Source of the DNA: Amoebophrya sp. AT5.2
Taxonomy: Eukaryota > Sar > Dinophyceae > Syndiniales > Amoebophryaceae
Assembly (NCBI GenBank): GCA_005223375.1
Contig: RXOD01004037.1
Location: 1-31,010, forward strand
Length of the DNA: 31,010 nucleotides
Direction of reading: 5' to 3'
The position numbers and the translations under genes were made by a program. The notes under the pieces were generated by a model. That model did no database searches and was not told the DNA's origin. It saw only the letters and a program-made list of their open reading frames with translations. Positions within the stretch are counted from its first letter, which is position 1, and the number at the start of each line of letters is the position of its first letter. Shown piece by piece: positions 1 to 11,457 of the stretch.

Positions 1-174
1 TCAACGGTCGGGGTCTTTCTAAGTGCACCTTTCTTGTTGGAGCCGTACCGGCGCGAAGCAGCAAGACAACGAGCACTTTCTGAAGACAGTCAGATTGCTT
101 CTGAGATCGCGGTCTTGCGTTCGGTGCCGCAGCTGCGTCCCGCCGGCAACGAGCATTGACGATTTCGCTTGAAA
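1..174 (+). other. 5' flank of the CFAP251 gene
   Basis: This stretch precedes the ATG at 175, which sits in an A-rich context (gaaaATGg). I see no TATA box or other recognisable promoter element. The antisense reading frame across it is a shadow of exon 1. It is probably 5' UTR and upstream flank, and the window edge cuts off anything further out. Confidence 0.4.
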
Positions 175-3100
175 ATGGCTGAGCAAGCCATTGAGCCGGC
201 GTCCACCGAGCAGGCTGCCGGCGGCGCCGCCGTCGTGCAGGACAGCCCGGCCCTCTCGCTGAAATGGATTTGCGGTTTTAGCAAGGATGTCGTAAACGGG
301 GTCCATCATCTGGGGGGCACCGAAATTTTCTACCCCGCAGCGAACACAGGTGTCATCTACGACACGCAGAGCGGGACGCAAAAGCTCCTCCAGGGACACA
401 CCCAGCCGATCTCAGCGACCTTCCTGTCGGCGGACAAAAAATGGATCGTCACAGCGGATACGGGACCAGACTCGATGTAGTTGGCCTCATCCTTTTTGAT
501 ACCAGTTTGGTGATCATGCTGATGTCTGGTTTGTTATGTGTACACACCGAAACCAATTTTTTCCTGCCCCTGCCCATCACCAGCAGAGCAGGGGAAGGGG
601 TGGGGAGGTTATAGTTAAAGCTAAACTTCCAGATGCAAATACCTATTTTCGACGTACACAAGAGACAAGTAGAGCGAACCAAAAACCTCTGTGCGTACTC
701 ATCAAATCAGGCTTACGATCTGGGACCGGTCGACCGGCACGCCCGTGAAAATCATGTTTTCGCCTTACAAAAACGGGATTACCGCTTTGGACATGACGCC
801 GGACAGTCGGTATCTGGCTACGCTCTCAAGTCCAGACCATGACGGCGAGGAGATGAAACAGTATCTATCGATATGGGACTGGACGGCCGAAAACTCCACC
901 GCACCACTTTGCACCGCTCTCATCGGCACGCAAGACATACAGACGTGCGTGGTACAACTGTGACCTCGTGTTTGCGTTTCGTTTTCTTATGCGATTTATG
1001 TGTGCTGCTCCCGCGACCACGAGTTCACAGGCACAGGAAAAGGCAGGAAAGCCTGCAGCAACAAACTTCGCAATGGATGCCACGGTCGACACCTACTTCT
1101 CAGGTTTTCAACAAGTGGGACTGGCACGAAGTTGCCACGAACGGCAAGCGGCGCGTGTTCTTCTGGAACTGGAAGGACAGCTCAAGTTTTCAGTTTTACT
1201 CCCCGGCACTTGCGGCCAAGGATTTCAAGCAGAAAGTGGGTGACTTCACGCAGACGATTTTTCTTCCCGAATCCAGCCAGGCCGCGACCGCTACCGCGGA
1301 TGGCGATGTCGTCATTTGGGATTTGTCGCTCATCGTGGACGATTTGTCCCGCCCGGACGAGCGACGCGCGGTAAAGATTCTGCGGTTGATCGGTCCGGAC
1401 GTGGGGCTGAGCGTTTTTTTCGTGCTTGGGAATTTTGTGGTTGCCGGGAGCAGTGACGGCGCGGTGCGGTTCTACGACTACCAATTCCGGCTGCAGGCGT
1501 GGTTCGAGGACCTTTCGGCAGGCAGTGTGACAAGCGTGTCGTTCGACCACGCCAACGGGGTGGACGGAAGCCTGATGGCCGGAAGCAGCAGCCAGAACGC
1601 GAGCAGCAACGGCGATTTCCAGTTTCAATGCCCAAACTTCATCGTGGGCACGGCGAGCGCGTTGGTCGTGGCGTGCAGGTCAGACCTCTTCTTTGAGCTC
1701 GAGCCGCAGCAAAGAAGAGGAAAGCTGGTGCTGCAAGGTAGTTTAAGGAACTTCTAGAAGAACGACTTACTCAGCCTCAGGGGGGTCTTTCTGGAATATC
1801 AATATCTGCGTCTACTACTACGTCATGCAAAGCATAACCATAAGCAAGCTGAGCGGCTTTACTACGAACGGAGCCGCATGATCAACTACTACAAAGAAAC
1901 CAACTCATAGCCACGAAAGACCAACTGTCATCGGGACGTCGAAGCAACTGTACTCCTCCCCCCAGGTCTCGACTCCCCCGTTTACGGCATGTCTTGCCAT
2001 CCGTCCGAGCCGCTGGTCGCTGTGTCTGGGCTCTCGGGGTTCATTCACCTCTGGAACTACAAGAGCAAGACGCTGCAGACGGTGAAGATCTTTGAGAAGA
2101 TCCTGCCCCAACTGCTTGAATACTCCCCGTCGGGGCTGCTCAGTGTCGGCTTCACGAACGGGCAGATACGGATCCTGAACAGCGAGCTGGGGGAAATGGC
2201 CCAGTTCCGGGAGTGCCGAGAGCCGGTCACGCACCTAGCCTTCTCAACCTGCTCGCAGTTCCTCGCAGTGGCACACGCAGATCGATCGGTACTGATGCAA
2301 AAAGAAATACAAATTCATTGAAATTCACAGTTACATCTACAGAATTCTTGTTATTTGGTTCGACGCCACGGTCGAGCACGATCGAAGAGCAAGACAGACA
2401 TTTGATCCGCCCAAAAGCAAAACCGCCTTTCTCGTCCAGGTCTGGATGTACCGGTACGACTTCACTCGTGCGGGAGACACGAAGGCGTGGATGTCGGCCG
2501 GGAAGCACAAGAGCCACTGGAAGAACGTGGTCGGGCTCACCTTTTCCGGCAGCGGCCCCGCCTCTTCCTCTGGCCACCTCCCAACCGGTTCCTCCAAGGG
2601 CGCGCCGCGGCTTTACTCTCTCGGCGAGGACCGAAAACTCGTCGAGTACGAGTGCCCCATGGCCGCCGACTACCCGGATGAGGAGCACGTCGGGTTTCCG
2701 ATTCTCTCCTCGACCGTCGTGGAGCAGGAGGCGGTGCCAACGGGGCTGACCTATCTGGCGGCGGCCAACACGGCGACGGAAGGGGGGAGCTCGTCCTCCA
2801 CCGCAGCAGCAGCGGGGGGCGGCGGAGGGGCGGCCGGAGGTGCCCAACTGAGCGGGTCACTGGTCGTAAGCACCACCGAGTACAAGTTCAAGACGTACAA
2901 GAACAGAATATGCAGACGAACATCACTCGCACCGACGTACGGAGGCCCGATCTCGAGGATGCTGTCAATAAAAAAGAGCGGGAAGCAGGACGAGGAAAGC
3001 TTCCTGCTTTACACAACGAAGGAAAAGGTAGCCGCAATTTTGAGAGCTAGATTCTTTCTGTCTGATTCCAGTCTTTAGCAGTTCATCTTACGTATAGTAT

Positions 3101-4205
3101 GTATAGTAGCGGAAGCGGAAAATGCGAGCGCGAGGTGCCCACCAGCTGTCTCGCTTCGAGATATCTTGATGTCTTCATCTCGATCTCCTTCTGAAGACGT
3201 TCACATTGGACAGGTAATCGGCCTTCTCCAGCAACCACTTGACGGCAATCCTTTCCGACAAATGGGCGTCATCGCGCACCCGAGCAGCATCTCAGCAATC
3301 GCTGTCGATCCGCATGGTACTTGCTGTTGATCACTTCGTTTCCAGCACGTACTCGAAATGCATGTAAAACTACACGAACTGCTCTCTATACATCGCGAAG
3401 ATCGCAATTGCCACACGCGACACTGACAGGCAAGTACGCTTTCTCCCTTGGCGGAGAGGACCTCACCATGAACATGTGGGAGCTTGACACGGAGACCCTG
3501 TCCACCGCCGTTTTGCGGGGTGGGAACGAGCCCTACCTCAAACTGATCGAACCGGATCTGCTCTCCGAGATCCGCGACTACTTCTACTACTGCCAGATCA
3601 GGTCCCACGGGGAGCGGACAACCTCCAAATACGTGCTGGACGGCACGATCCCGCTCTCGGAAATTCCGTACTTGATGTGCGCGCTGGGCTGCTTCCCGAG
3701 CCAGGTGGAAATCCAGAACATGATATCGGAAGTGAAATCAAAAAACTTCGAAGTCACCGGAAAGAGCGAGGACAAGATAAACTTTGACGACTTCCTGCAG
3801 CTCTACGTAAACCACCGCCCAGTGTTCCAGGTAGTGAAAATAGGCGCTGCTGTGAAGATGTCGCGGCTGGTTCTTTTTTCTGATCCCCGCAGATTTGGTT
3901 CATTTTCATTTTCCACCCAACACCGGCAACACAATGAGTGAATCAATTCCACTCGAAAAATTCACCATCCGCAGGTTGATAACGCGAAACTCGAGCATGC
4001 TGTCGCGGTCGCTTCAGGTGGAGGCAACAAGCGGGAACTGATTGCGCACCTTGTGGGTGCCTGCGAAGAATTCACAGAAGAGGAACTTGAGCAGTGCTTG
4101 AAGGCCCTCACTGGAGCTCCGAGCCTACAGGAGGCGTTGCCTGACGACGTCGATAGCACGCACTTCGTCGAGGAAGTGCTCGGGTTTCAGATGGTGGACG
4201 AGTAA
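175..4205 (+). CDS. CFAP251: Cilia- and flagella-associated protein 251 (WDR66 homologue), 8 exons
   Basis: In the family this WD40 protein belongs to the calmodulin- and spoke-associated complex at the base of axonemal radial spokes. Exons by my reading: 175-476, 711-951, 1104-1737, 1966-2288, 2440-3027, 3214-3316, 3430-3830, 3975-4205. They sum to 2823 nt, or 940 aa plus stop, and all seven introns are GT-AG. Recognisable blocks in the human order include WIVTADTGPDS, LTIWDRSTGTPV, GDVVIWDLS, ISAIAVDPHGKYAF, SLGGEDLTMNMWEL and DYFYYCQIRS. The WD repeats span roughly residues 35-760. The C-terminal EF-hand-like part (about 775-860) contains DKINFDDFLQLYVNH, and the tail matches the human end (FVEEVLGF). 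The human protein is longer, mainly through an acidic N-terminus missing here. The start is the first ATG in frame. A Ser/Ala/Gly-rich loop of about 40 residues in exon 5 is a local expansion. Confidence 0.93.
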
Positions 4206-5435
4206 AGCGGACATGACAATAAATGTAGCTGCACGCTCGACGTCATTGTCCTTGTGTTTTAGACTCTACTAAACCGAAAGACTCAGCGGAAGTTGTTCTG
4301 TCTTATCGCGAAGATACAGATAGATTGTTTACAGAATCCTATGTCATGGACATTGAAGAAGAAGATCATCAGGATTGTTTGCGATTGCGGCTCAGAAGAT
4401 GCATGGCTTTTGTTTTGATGATTGGTCACGGGGGGTTGCAGGCAATGCAGTATGTAACAGCAGCAACATCAAGTGCCTGTGTCCCGCGATGTCAAATTCG
4501 CAAGAAAACGCACTACACGAATGAGACTGGACATAGAAGGTCCTGCAGGATGCTGAGAATACAGAAGACCACGAAAGAGCGACGAAGTCTTGCGTTCGTC
4601 ATTGATTTCACTTTCAGAAGGACGCTGCGCGTAAGATGAACTACAACGAGAACACCCATGTATTAAGGTACCAGCCGCGGCGGGTCGCCGGTGGTGGGAA
4701 ACTAAGACTGAGGACTCCGCCAGCGCCATAGTTCTCTCGTCATGATCCTCGCTGTACCTTTCTAATTGACGGTGTTTCAATTTATGGTTTCTCTTTATTT
4801 TCCAGCTGTTTGAGTAGAGCTAGAGCCAGGGTGACGCTCTTGCTCTTCGTCGTATTTGATGTGGATGTGGTTCAGGTTTTCGCTGCTTTAGTTTTACGTT
4901 GCAGCTCGCATTTATTGCCCCCGCCGGTGAAGACGTGTGTACTCGCGTGCTGTCGAGATCTCACGGGCCACGTGCGCCCGTCAAGAACTATCAAGACGAT
5001 CAAAGACTCTGCATCGATCAACACTCCTTGGTCCTCCCCATTGCGGCGTCCCGCGGTCCCTGATGTGCCGTGGTGGTTGTTTCTCGTGCAATGTCAACGT
5101 CAATGAGAGGCTTACATCTCACTGTCTGTAGTTCGAAGAATTACAACGCATACACTGTAGAGCAAGCCCGTAGATGAATTCCTTGCTTGTAGCAGAGGAA
5201 CGATCATAGGCACACACTGTCTCTGTCGTGACTAGTGTCCCCAAAGGCGTCGTCGACGAGGGTCATTTCAATCTGGGACGCGTCGACTTTTTTCACACCG
5301 ATAGTCAAGCCGAGTCCGAGACGAGAGCAGATGCGGCGACCGAAAAAGGCGGCTGTGGAACCACTTGGAGTTGCAGGTGAGCAGCGTGCCGTTGGCTCGA
5401 GCTGCCTCAGGTCAAGCCACGCGCTCGCGCCGAAG
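4206..5435. other. Intergenic region between CFAP251 and the glucosidase II gene
   Basis: About 1.2 kb without a convincing gene. Small open frames at 4325-4639 and 4810-5106 encode Arg/Cys-rich strings with no recognisable domain, and I regard them as chance. An AATAAA lies at 4218-4223, 12 bases after the CFAP251 stop. A TCATGATC octamer lies at 4740-4747. The right part (5331-5435) is open in frame with glucosidase II and may be 5' UTR or an N-terminal extension. Confidence 0.5.
4218..4223 (+). terminator. Possible AATAAA polyadenylation signal of CFAP251
   Basis: A canonical hexamer 12 bases downstream of the stop codon. Similar hexamers follow two other genes here (13128-13139 and 25982-25987), but none is close behind the remaining genes. 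AATAAA use is not universal in alveolates, so this is only positional evidence. Confidence 0.3.
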
Positions 5436-8400
5436 ATGAAGCGCCGACCCAGAGTAATTCCACGGGCGGCAGCACTTGCGCTTTCCTACCTGACTACTTT
5501 CCCAGAAGTTGCTCAAGCCGTCGACCACTCGAAGTTTCGGACTTGCGAGCAGGGTAGCTTCTGCCGGCGTTTTCGAAAATGGACCGACTTGGTTGCGGGC
5601 TCCCCGGACACCTATCACTGGTTTGTCGCGGGACCGTCTCCAAATGCCCCACCAACCTTCCCGCCATCGAGCTTTCACCTCCAGAACAGCCACGAGGGGA
5701 GCCCGACGCTGGATTTGCAGCTGAAATTCTACAAAGCGGGCGCCGTGCGTTTCAAGGTTGGGGAGATAGCTCCAATTTACCCGCGCTACGAGATTCCGGC
5801 AGGGGACGTCGTCGTCGCGACGGCCCAGGAAGAGGTGGCGAGCGGGGACGTGAAGTTTTCGACTGACGCCGAGAAGTCGACGTACACCTTTGTCGCAGAG
5901 AACGGATTCGCAGTGCGTGCGGTGCTCCAGCACAAGCCGGTAAAGAAGTGAGATATGCCCGTTCATCATGCACATGCTCAACAAAGTAAAAGTTGTGCTC
6001 AAAAAGAAATACAAAAAACTGTCCTACTACAGCTGTCCTTCATCCTTCTCCACAACGAGTCTCCCGTCGTGGTGCTGAACCGGCGCAACCTGATGAACTT
6101 CGAGATTTACCGCTACCAGACCGAGAAGACCAAGCTGCTTGATGCCGCCAACCACCCGCACGTGGACGAGCACGGGTTGTGGGCCGAAAACTTCGGAAGC
6201 CACCACGATCCCAAGCCGCGCGGCCCTGCGGGGGTCGGACTGGACGTCACCTTCGTCGGCAACGTCGGGCACCTTTTCGGCCTGCCGGAGCACGCTTCGC
6301 AGCTCGATCTGAAGGATCACGGGGAACCGTACCGGCTCTACAATCTGGACGTGTTTGAGTACGAACTGAACTCCCCGATGGCACTCTACGGCGCGGTCCC
6401 CATGGTCTGGGCGTACCACAAGGACCAAAAGGTGAAGCGCGCGGCTGGAAGCGCAGTGGGCGCGACGACAGGCGCGCCGCCCACGCAAGCGGGTATGCTG
6501 ACGCCGCGAGGCGATGGTAGCGAGGAAGAAGAGGTGAAGGACCTAGTGAGCGGCGCACTGTGGAACAACCCAAGCGAAACTTTCGTGAAAGTCGACGGCG
6601 CCGCAGCGGGGAGCACGCTGGCAAGTTGGTTTTCGTCGCAAAACGCAGCGCCAGTCGGAGCAGCGACGTACACGGCAGACCAACTCAAGGGATACGACAC
6701 ATGGTAACCGCAAGATGTTGATGACAAGCTTACTCTTTTTTATTCGTTGATTGTAGTTACGGGTACGGAGGTATCTATGAGTGGCCGGAAGTACTACTTG
6801 CAGCACCACGATCCTGATTTTTATGCTCGCCCGAACAAACCACAGGTGGGTCTCCGAATCCGGCGTCCTTGACCTCTTCTTGTTCCCCGGCCCTTCCCCC
6901 CAACTCGTCTCGCAGCAGTTCCACACTCTGACCGGTTTCGCCCCTCTCGCCCCGCTGTTCGCCCTGGGTAAGCACCAGTGTCGTTGGAACTACGTGTCGC
7001 AGAAGGACCTGCTGGAGGTGCACGACAAGTTCGAGGGGTACGACATTCCCTACGACGTGCTCTGGCTCGACATCGAACACACGGACGGGAAGCGGTATTT
7101 CACCTGGGACAAGAGGCACTTCGCGCAGCCGAAGGAGATGACGGACAGACTGAGCGCGTACGGGCGGAAGCTGGTAACGATCGTGGACCCGCACATCAAG
7201 GCGACGCCAGACTACGCCGTGTACTCAGAGCTCAAGAACCAGGACTTGCTCACGAAGAAAAAGACGTGGCAGTACTCAGACGTGGTCGTTGGGGAAGGAG
7301 AAGCGATGATCAAGGTTGAAGCTACTTCTATCTTGGGCAAAAATTTATTGTACTTTTTTTCTCTACTTAGTCTACTGCTTCGGGGGGGGGGCTCGGAGTT
7401 CTACTCTCCACTGAAGATCGTTTGCCATCGCCGAACAGGACCCCAGCATCGCCGGCCCCCCGGCCGACTACGACCCCGCGCAGCACGGCAACCAGCCTTG
7501 GCAGCACCCGCTGGTCCCCAACCCGAGCGTGAAAACCGTGCGCAAATTGGACCTCGAAAAGTCGCCCGCGCAGAACTTCGAGGGCTGGTGCTGGCCCGGA
7601 CAGTCGGTGTACCCCGATTTCTCCAACCCTAAGATGCGCGCGTTCTGGGCTGAGCGCTTCAATCCGAACCTGTACGACGGGTCCACTTTGGACACCTACA
7701 CCTGGAACGACATGAATGAGCCGAGCGTTTTCAACGGGCCGGAAGTATCCGCGCCACGGGATGCCGTGCACATAAACGACGTGGAGCATCGGGACAACCA
7801 CAACCTGTACGGCATGTACGTGCAGCGAGCAACCTTTGAGGGACACGTGAAGTGGAAGGAGGGGAGGAGGTACTAGTAGCCTGAGCGTAGTCCTCCTCGT
7901 CATGATGTGACTCGTGCCGCAGGCTGTACCGTGAGCGTAGTACTAGTTGTAGTCAGCCATGGCATTACATCATCTCGGCGTAAAAACCAGAACCTATAGG
8001 CCAGCAATTACTTCTCCGCCAGGCCCTTCGTTCTTTCCCGTTCTTTCTTCACCGGTTCCCACCGGTATGGCGCCATTTGGACTGGTGACAACATGGCGAA
8101 TTGGCAGCATTTGAGGGACTCTGTCGCCATGGTTCTCTCGCACGCTCTGGGTGGGATCTCCTTCATTGGCGCTGACGTGGGGGGCTTCTTCAAAAACCCG
8201 GAGCAGGAGCTCATGGTCCGCTGGTACCAGTTCGGCGCCGTTGCGTATCCCTTTTTCCGGAACCACGCGCACATCGAGACGGCGCGGCGCGAGCCCTGGA
8301 CCCTCTCGAAAGACAACCTCGCGCTAGTGAAGCAGGCGGTGCGGCTGCGGTACCAGATCCTGCCGTACTACTACACGCTGTTCTACCTGTACCACGCCAC

Positions 8401-9429
8401 GGGACTGCCGATCATCCGCCCCCTGTGGTACGAGTTCGGCAAAGACAGCAAGGTGTGGGACCACGACGTCATGGAGTACCAGATAATGGTGGGAGACTCC
8501 TTGCTCACAAAAGTGGTCGCGGAACCGGGAGTGGTCGAGGCGAAGCTGTACCTGCCAAATGCCGAAGGGACGAACGGAGTCGCGACAACATGGTGCGCGA
8601 GATTAAAATAGCAGCTTGCGGCGCGTCAGTGTCGTTTACGCGTTCTATTCGTGTTGATCATCTCTGAATAGCCGATTTCAATATGCAGGGCCGTTTTTTT
8701 CGGAACCGGAAAGTGAATGCGACCCTTTTAGTACCTGTACCACCAGCGTCTAATAATATTAAATGATTATGCCTCAGGTACTGTTGGTACACGTATGAGC
8801 CTCTCCAGGGCGGCAGCTCGTACGCGTTCGACGTGCGCGTCAACGCGCCTCTGATCGCGCGCGGCGGGAAGGTCGTTCCCACCAAGTTCCGCCAGCGAAG
8901 GTCGGCGAGTCTGTCTAAGCAGGACCCCTTCACCTTGAACGTGTTCAACGATCCGGCGACGGGCAAGGCGAGCGGCAAAGTCTACGTGGACGACTACAGC
9001 TCCATAAGCACGAAGTCGGCCCTGATGGAGGTCGAGCTGGAGTCGGCGGGAAGCTCTTCGTCCTCCTCCTCGTCTTCACTGTTGTACAAGCTGAGCGGGA
9101 AGGTGCTGCCGTCCGCGACGCAAGAAGGGACCGCCGGCTATTTCACCTCAGGGAGCAGCGATCTCGAGAGCATTCTGACGCCCGGCGGGCTGACGGTCGA
9201 GCGGATCGTGTTGACGGGGCTTGGCGAGCAGGCGGTGAGCAATCTGAAGCAGGTAAGAGTGGTGAACGGGGGTGCAGGTGCTGGTGCGGGCGGCGCATAC
9301 CAAGTGCAGTTCCGCGTGGACCTCCTCGATGTGGTCATTCTGAAGCTGCCCAAGGTAAGGGTAGATGCAAACTGGGAAATCGAGTTGCTGTCCGAGGCCG
9401 GGGAAAACGCTACGGAGTACTACGTGTAG
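5436..9429 (+). CDS. GANAB: Glucosidase II catalytic alpha subunit, GH31 family, 6 exons
   Basis: In the family this ER-lumen enzyme trims the two inner alpha-1,3-glucoses from N-glycans in the calnexin cycle. Exons: 5436-5939, 6033-6703, 6846-7314, 7439-7869, 8023-8592, 8778-9429. They total 3297 nt, or 1098 aa, in frame. The start at 5436 gives a signal peptide (basic [10 protein letters not shown], hydrophobic core, VAQA) followed by [17 protein letters not shown], the family N-terminus. An in-frame ATG at 5331 would add 35 residues and bury the signal. Conserved blocks: [50 protein letters not shown] (nucleophile D639), WTGDN (acid/base D714), [17 protein letters not shown] and a C-terminal NWEIEL. 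There is no HDEL-type tail; in the family the beta subunit provides retention. Extra loops lie at about residues 330-370 and 530-595. Human GANAB is 944 aa. Confidence 0.95.
7382..7391 (+). repeat. 10-bp G homopolymer inside glucosidase II intron 3
   Basis: An uninterrupted run of ten G lies in the 124-bp intron at 7315-7438. Long G runs are frequent indel sites in sequencing. This one is intronic, so an error here would not affect the protein. Confidence 0.8.
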
Positions 9430-9589
9430 GCGCCGTGGTCTCGCGTAGTTGACGTCGCTGCTTCTCCTTCTTGTTCCTACCAAAAGCAAAAGACGTGATA
9501 CGTATGCATGGGAGTGAATAACCATGCTCATACACAGTATCTCTCTGGATCGAAAGACGATGCGCACATGACGAGAACGGTGGAGCGAG
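9430..9589. other. Short spacer between glucosidase II and the methyltransferase-like gene
   Basis: 160 bp with no gene, promoter or AATAAA that I recognise. If the next gene starts at its 9932 or 10160 ATG, the spacer extends accordingly to about 500-730 bp. Confidence 0.4.
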
Positions 9590-11457
9590 ATGAAGAGGCT
9601 GATTGCGATATTCGGCGGGATTAGAAGAGGACTCTGGCGTATCGACTTCTTCCTTTTCGTGTTCGTGAATGTCGGTCATGATCAGCACGTGCATAGACGT
9701 AGACGAACTAGAGCGCTATTATACAAGATCACACGCAACATGTTCCTTCTGCTTCTGCTTGGTCTTCTTATACGTGATCGTGTGTTCATCTTCACTTTTT
9801 TCACCAATGCATGGGGTCATCGTGCTTGCAGCTTCTTGGTGGAACTTCGATCCTTCGTGCAATGTCCTTCTCATGATGCAACAATCCTCGTCATCTGCCT
9901 CGCATTCATCTTCACTCTACTCTTCACGGCGATGGTTGCTTTCATCTCGTCCTGCGGAGCTGGAGGACGGAGCCACCAGTATCCGCGCTCATCGTCGACA
10001 TCAGCACGCGCTCTTCGCGCGGCTCGGCCCGCACGAGCAAGAAGGAGGACGAGCGCCCATGATGCTTTAATCCAGGGCCAAAGTAGCGGCCAGGGGCTCT
10101 TTCCCCCGCCGCCCCGCAGGGGCAGGTTTCTTTCAGCGCAGCTTTTGTTGCTGTCTCTGATGAGCACATCCCCATTCACCTCTGCTGTTCGGTACCAGGG
10201 GTGGGTGAACCCCATGCGGTACGCTTCTCTCGGGGAGAACGGCGAGATGATCTTCACCGTGTTCAACAACCTGAACGACGGCGCGATGGGGGACGATTTG
10301 GTGGACGCCGTGAACCACCACATGGCGCTGCCCGACCCGATGGGCAATTTGCGGGAGAAGCGGAGGAAGTACTTGGTGGGCACCTCCGACTGCAACAAGA
10401 CGATCAACGCGACGTCGTTTTTGCCGCACGCGGACCTGCTGGTTGCGAACGGATTCGCGCTGACGGGGACATTTCTGAACATCGGCGCGAAGGACGGGAT
10501 GGTGGAGGACCCGTGCGTGGACTTCGCGCGGAAGTACCTCGCGAAGGGCATCCACTTCGAAAAGAACGAGACGGAGTGCCGGATCGCGCAGAGAAACTTC
10601 AACAACGAGCTGCCGAAAAGCACGGTGCAGACGGTGGTGTGCGACGAAGTGACGCCGATGAACATCGTGAAGCTGCTGGACGAAAACGCGGAAGCGATCA
10701 CCGGGGCGGCGGGCGGGACGAACAATAAAGCCGCGAGAACAATGATGATGCCGCGGCACTTCGATCTGATCAAGATCGACATCGACAGCTACGACGCAAC
10801 GGTGCTCAAGGAGCTGCTAAACAATCACTTCTCGGCGAAACTGATCTTCCTGGAGGTGAATCCCACGATCCCGCCGCCGTACCAGTTCGCGACATTGTAC
10901 CACCCGAAACTGTGGTCCGCGATGCTGAACGCAAGCATGGAGCACTGGCCGCTCCGCGGCATGAGCCTCAGCTACGCGGTCAATTTCATGAAGAAGTGGG
11001 ACTATGAACTGGTACTGTCGTTGTTTGTAGAAGAAGTGTTCGTACGACCTGGCCGCGCTCCTGTTGTAGTTTCCTTGCGACATTGCTTGACATCGACAAT
11101 CGAGGCCGAGCTGCAAGAAGCAGTAGTAGAAGCTGAAGCGCTCCAAGTACAAGTTCAGAAATCAAGTGCTCGTCCTCGTGACGTACTTAAAATCGAACAC
11201 AGGTTCTCTTCGACTACCACGACGCAGTCTTTGTGCATCGGAACTACAAGCAGATTTACGGGTTCGTGACCCCGATGGACGAATTTGACTGCTATCACAA
11301 GGCGTTCGTCTTTGCCAACGGCGTCTCGATCAAGCAGACGCGGAAGTGGTTTTACGAAACCTCGACCGAGCAGGGCGTCGCCGAAATCTTCCAGCACATG
11401 GTCAAGCACTCGCTGCAGCAGGGGAGGTTCGCCTTCCCCTTCCATCTGAGCTACTGA
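9590..11457 (+). CDS. FkbM-type methyltransferase-like protein, 2 exons
   Basis: Exon 2 is 11203-11457. Exon 1 ends at 11011, and the 191-bp GT-AG intron joins KKWDYEL to VLFDYHDAVFVH. The core looks like an FkbM-type (Methyltransf_21) SAM-dependent methyltransferase fold: a motif I-like FLNIGAKDG at residues 295-303, then GIHFEKNETECRIAQRNF, then FDLIKIDIDSYD at 391-402, and a strand LIFLEVNPTIPPP. Substrate unknown. Four N-glycosylation sequons (NKT, NAT, NET, NAS) suggest a secreted or lumenal protein. The start is uncertain. The 9590 ATG adds about 110 T-rich, hydrophobic codons that could be non-coding leader. Later in-frame ATGs are at 9932 and 10160; the latter follows a pyrimidine-rich AG (gtttctttcag) that could be a splice acceptor and would give 368 aa. 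Confidence is high for the core and low for the N-terminus. Confidence 0.7.
9676..9683. promoter_or_regulatory. TCATGATC octamer, possible regulatory motif
   Basis: One of four exact copies in the window (4740-4747, 9676-9683, 11775-11782, 19948-19955). All lie outside firmly established coding sequence, each in a different gap between genes. The near variant TCATGATG occurs at about 7900 (intron) and 9874. Its function is unknown and it may be compositional. Confidence 0.2.

Noticed and set aside
2227..2847. 206-codon frame on the minus strand
   Set aside because: Runs across a CFAP251 intron and exon 5, with no domain content; shadow of the WD40 gene.
4810..5106. 98-codon plus-strand frame with hydrophobic start
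   Set aside because: No recognisable family, composition like the surrounding spacer, and no supporting context.
9871..10782. 303-codon open frame on the minus strand
   Set aside because: Antisense to the methyltransferase-like core, whose motifs and splice junction are convincing. The minus frame has no recognisable domain.
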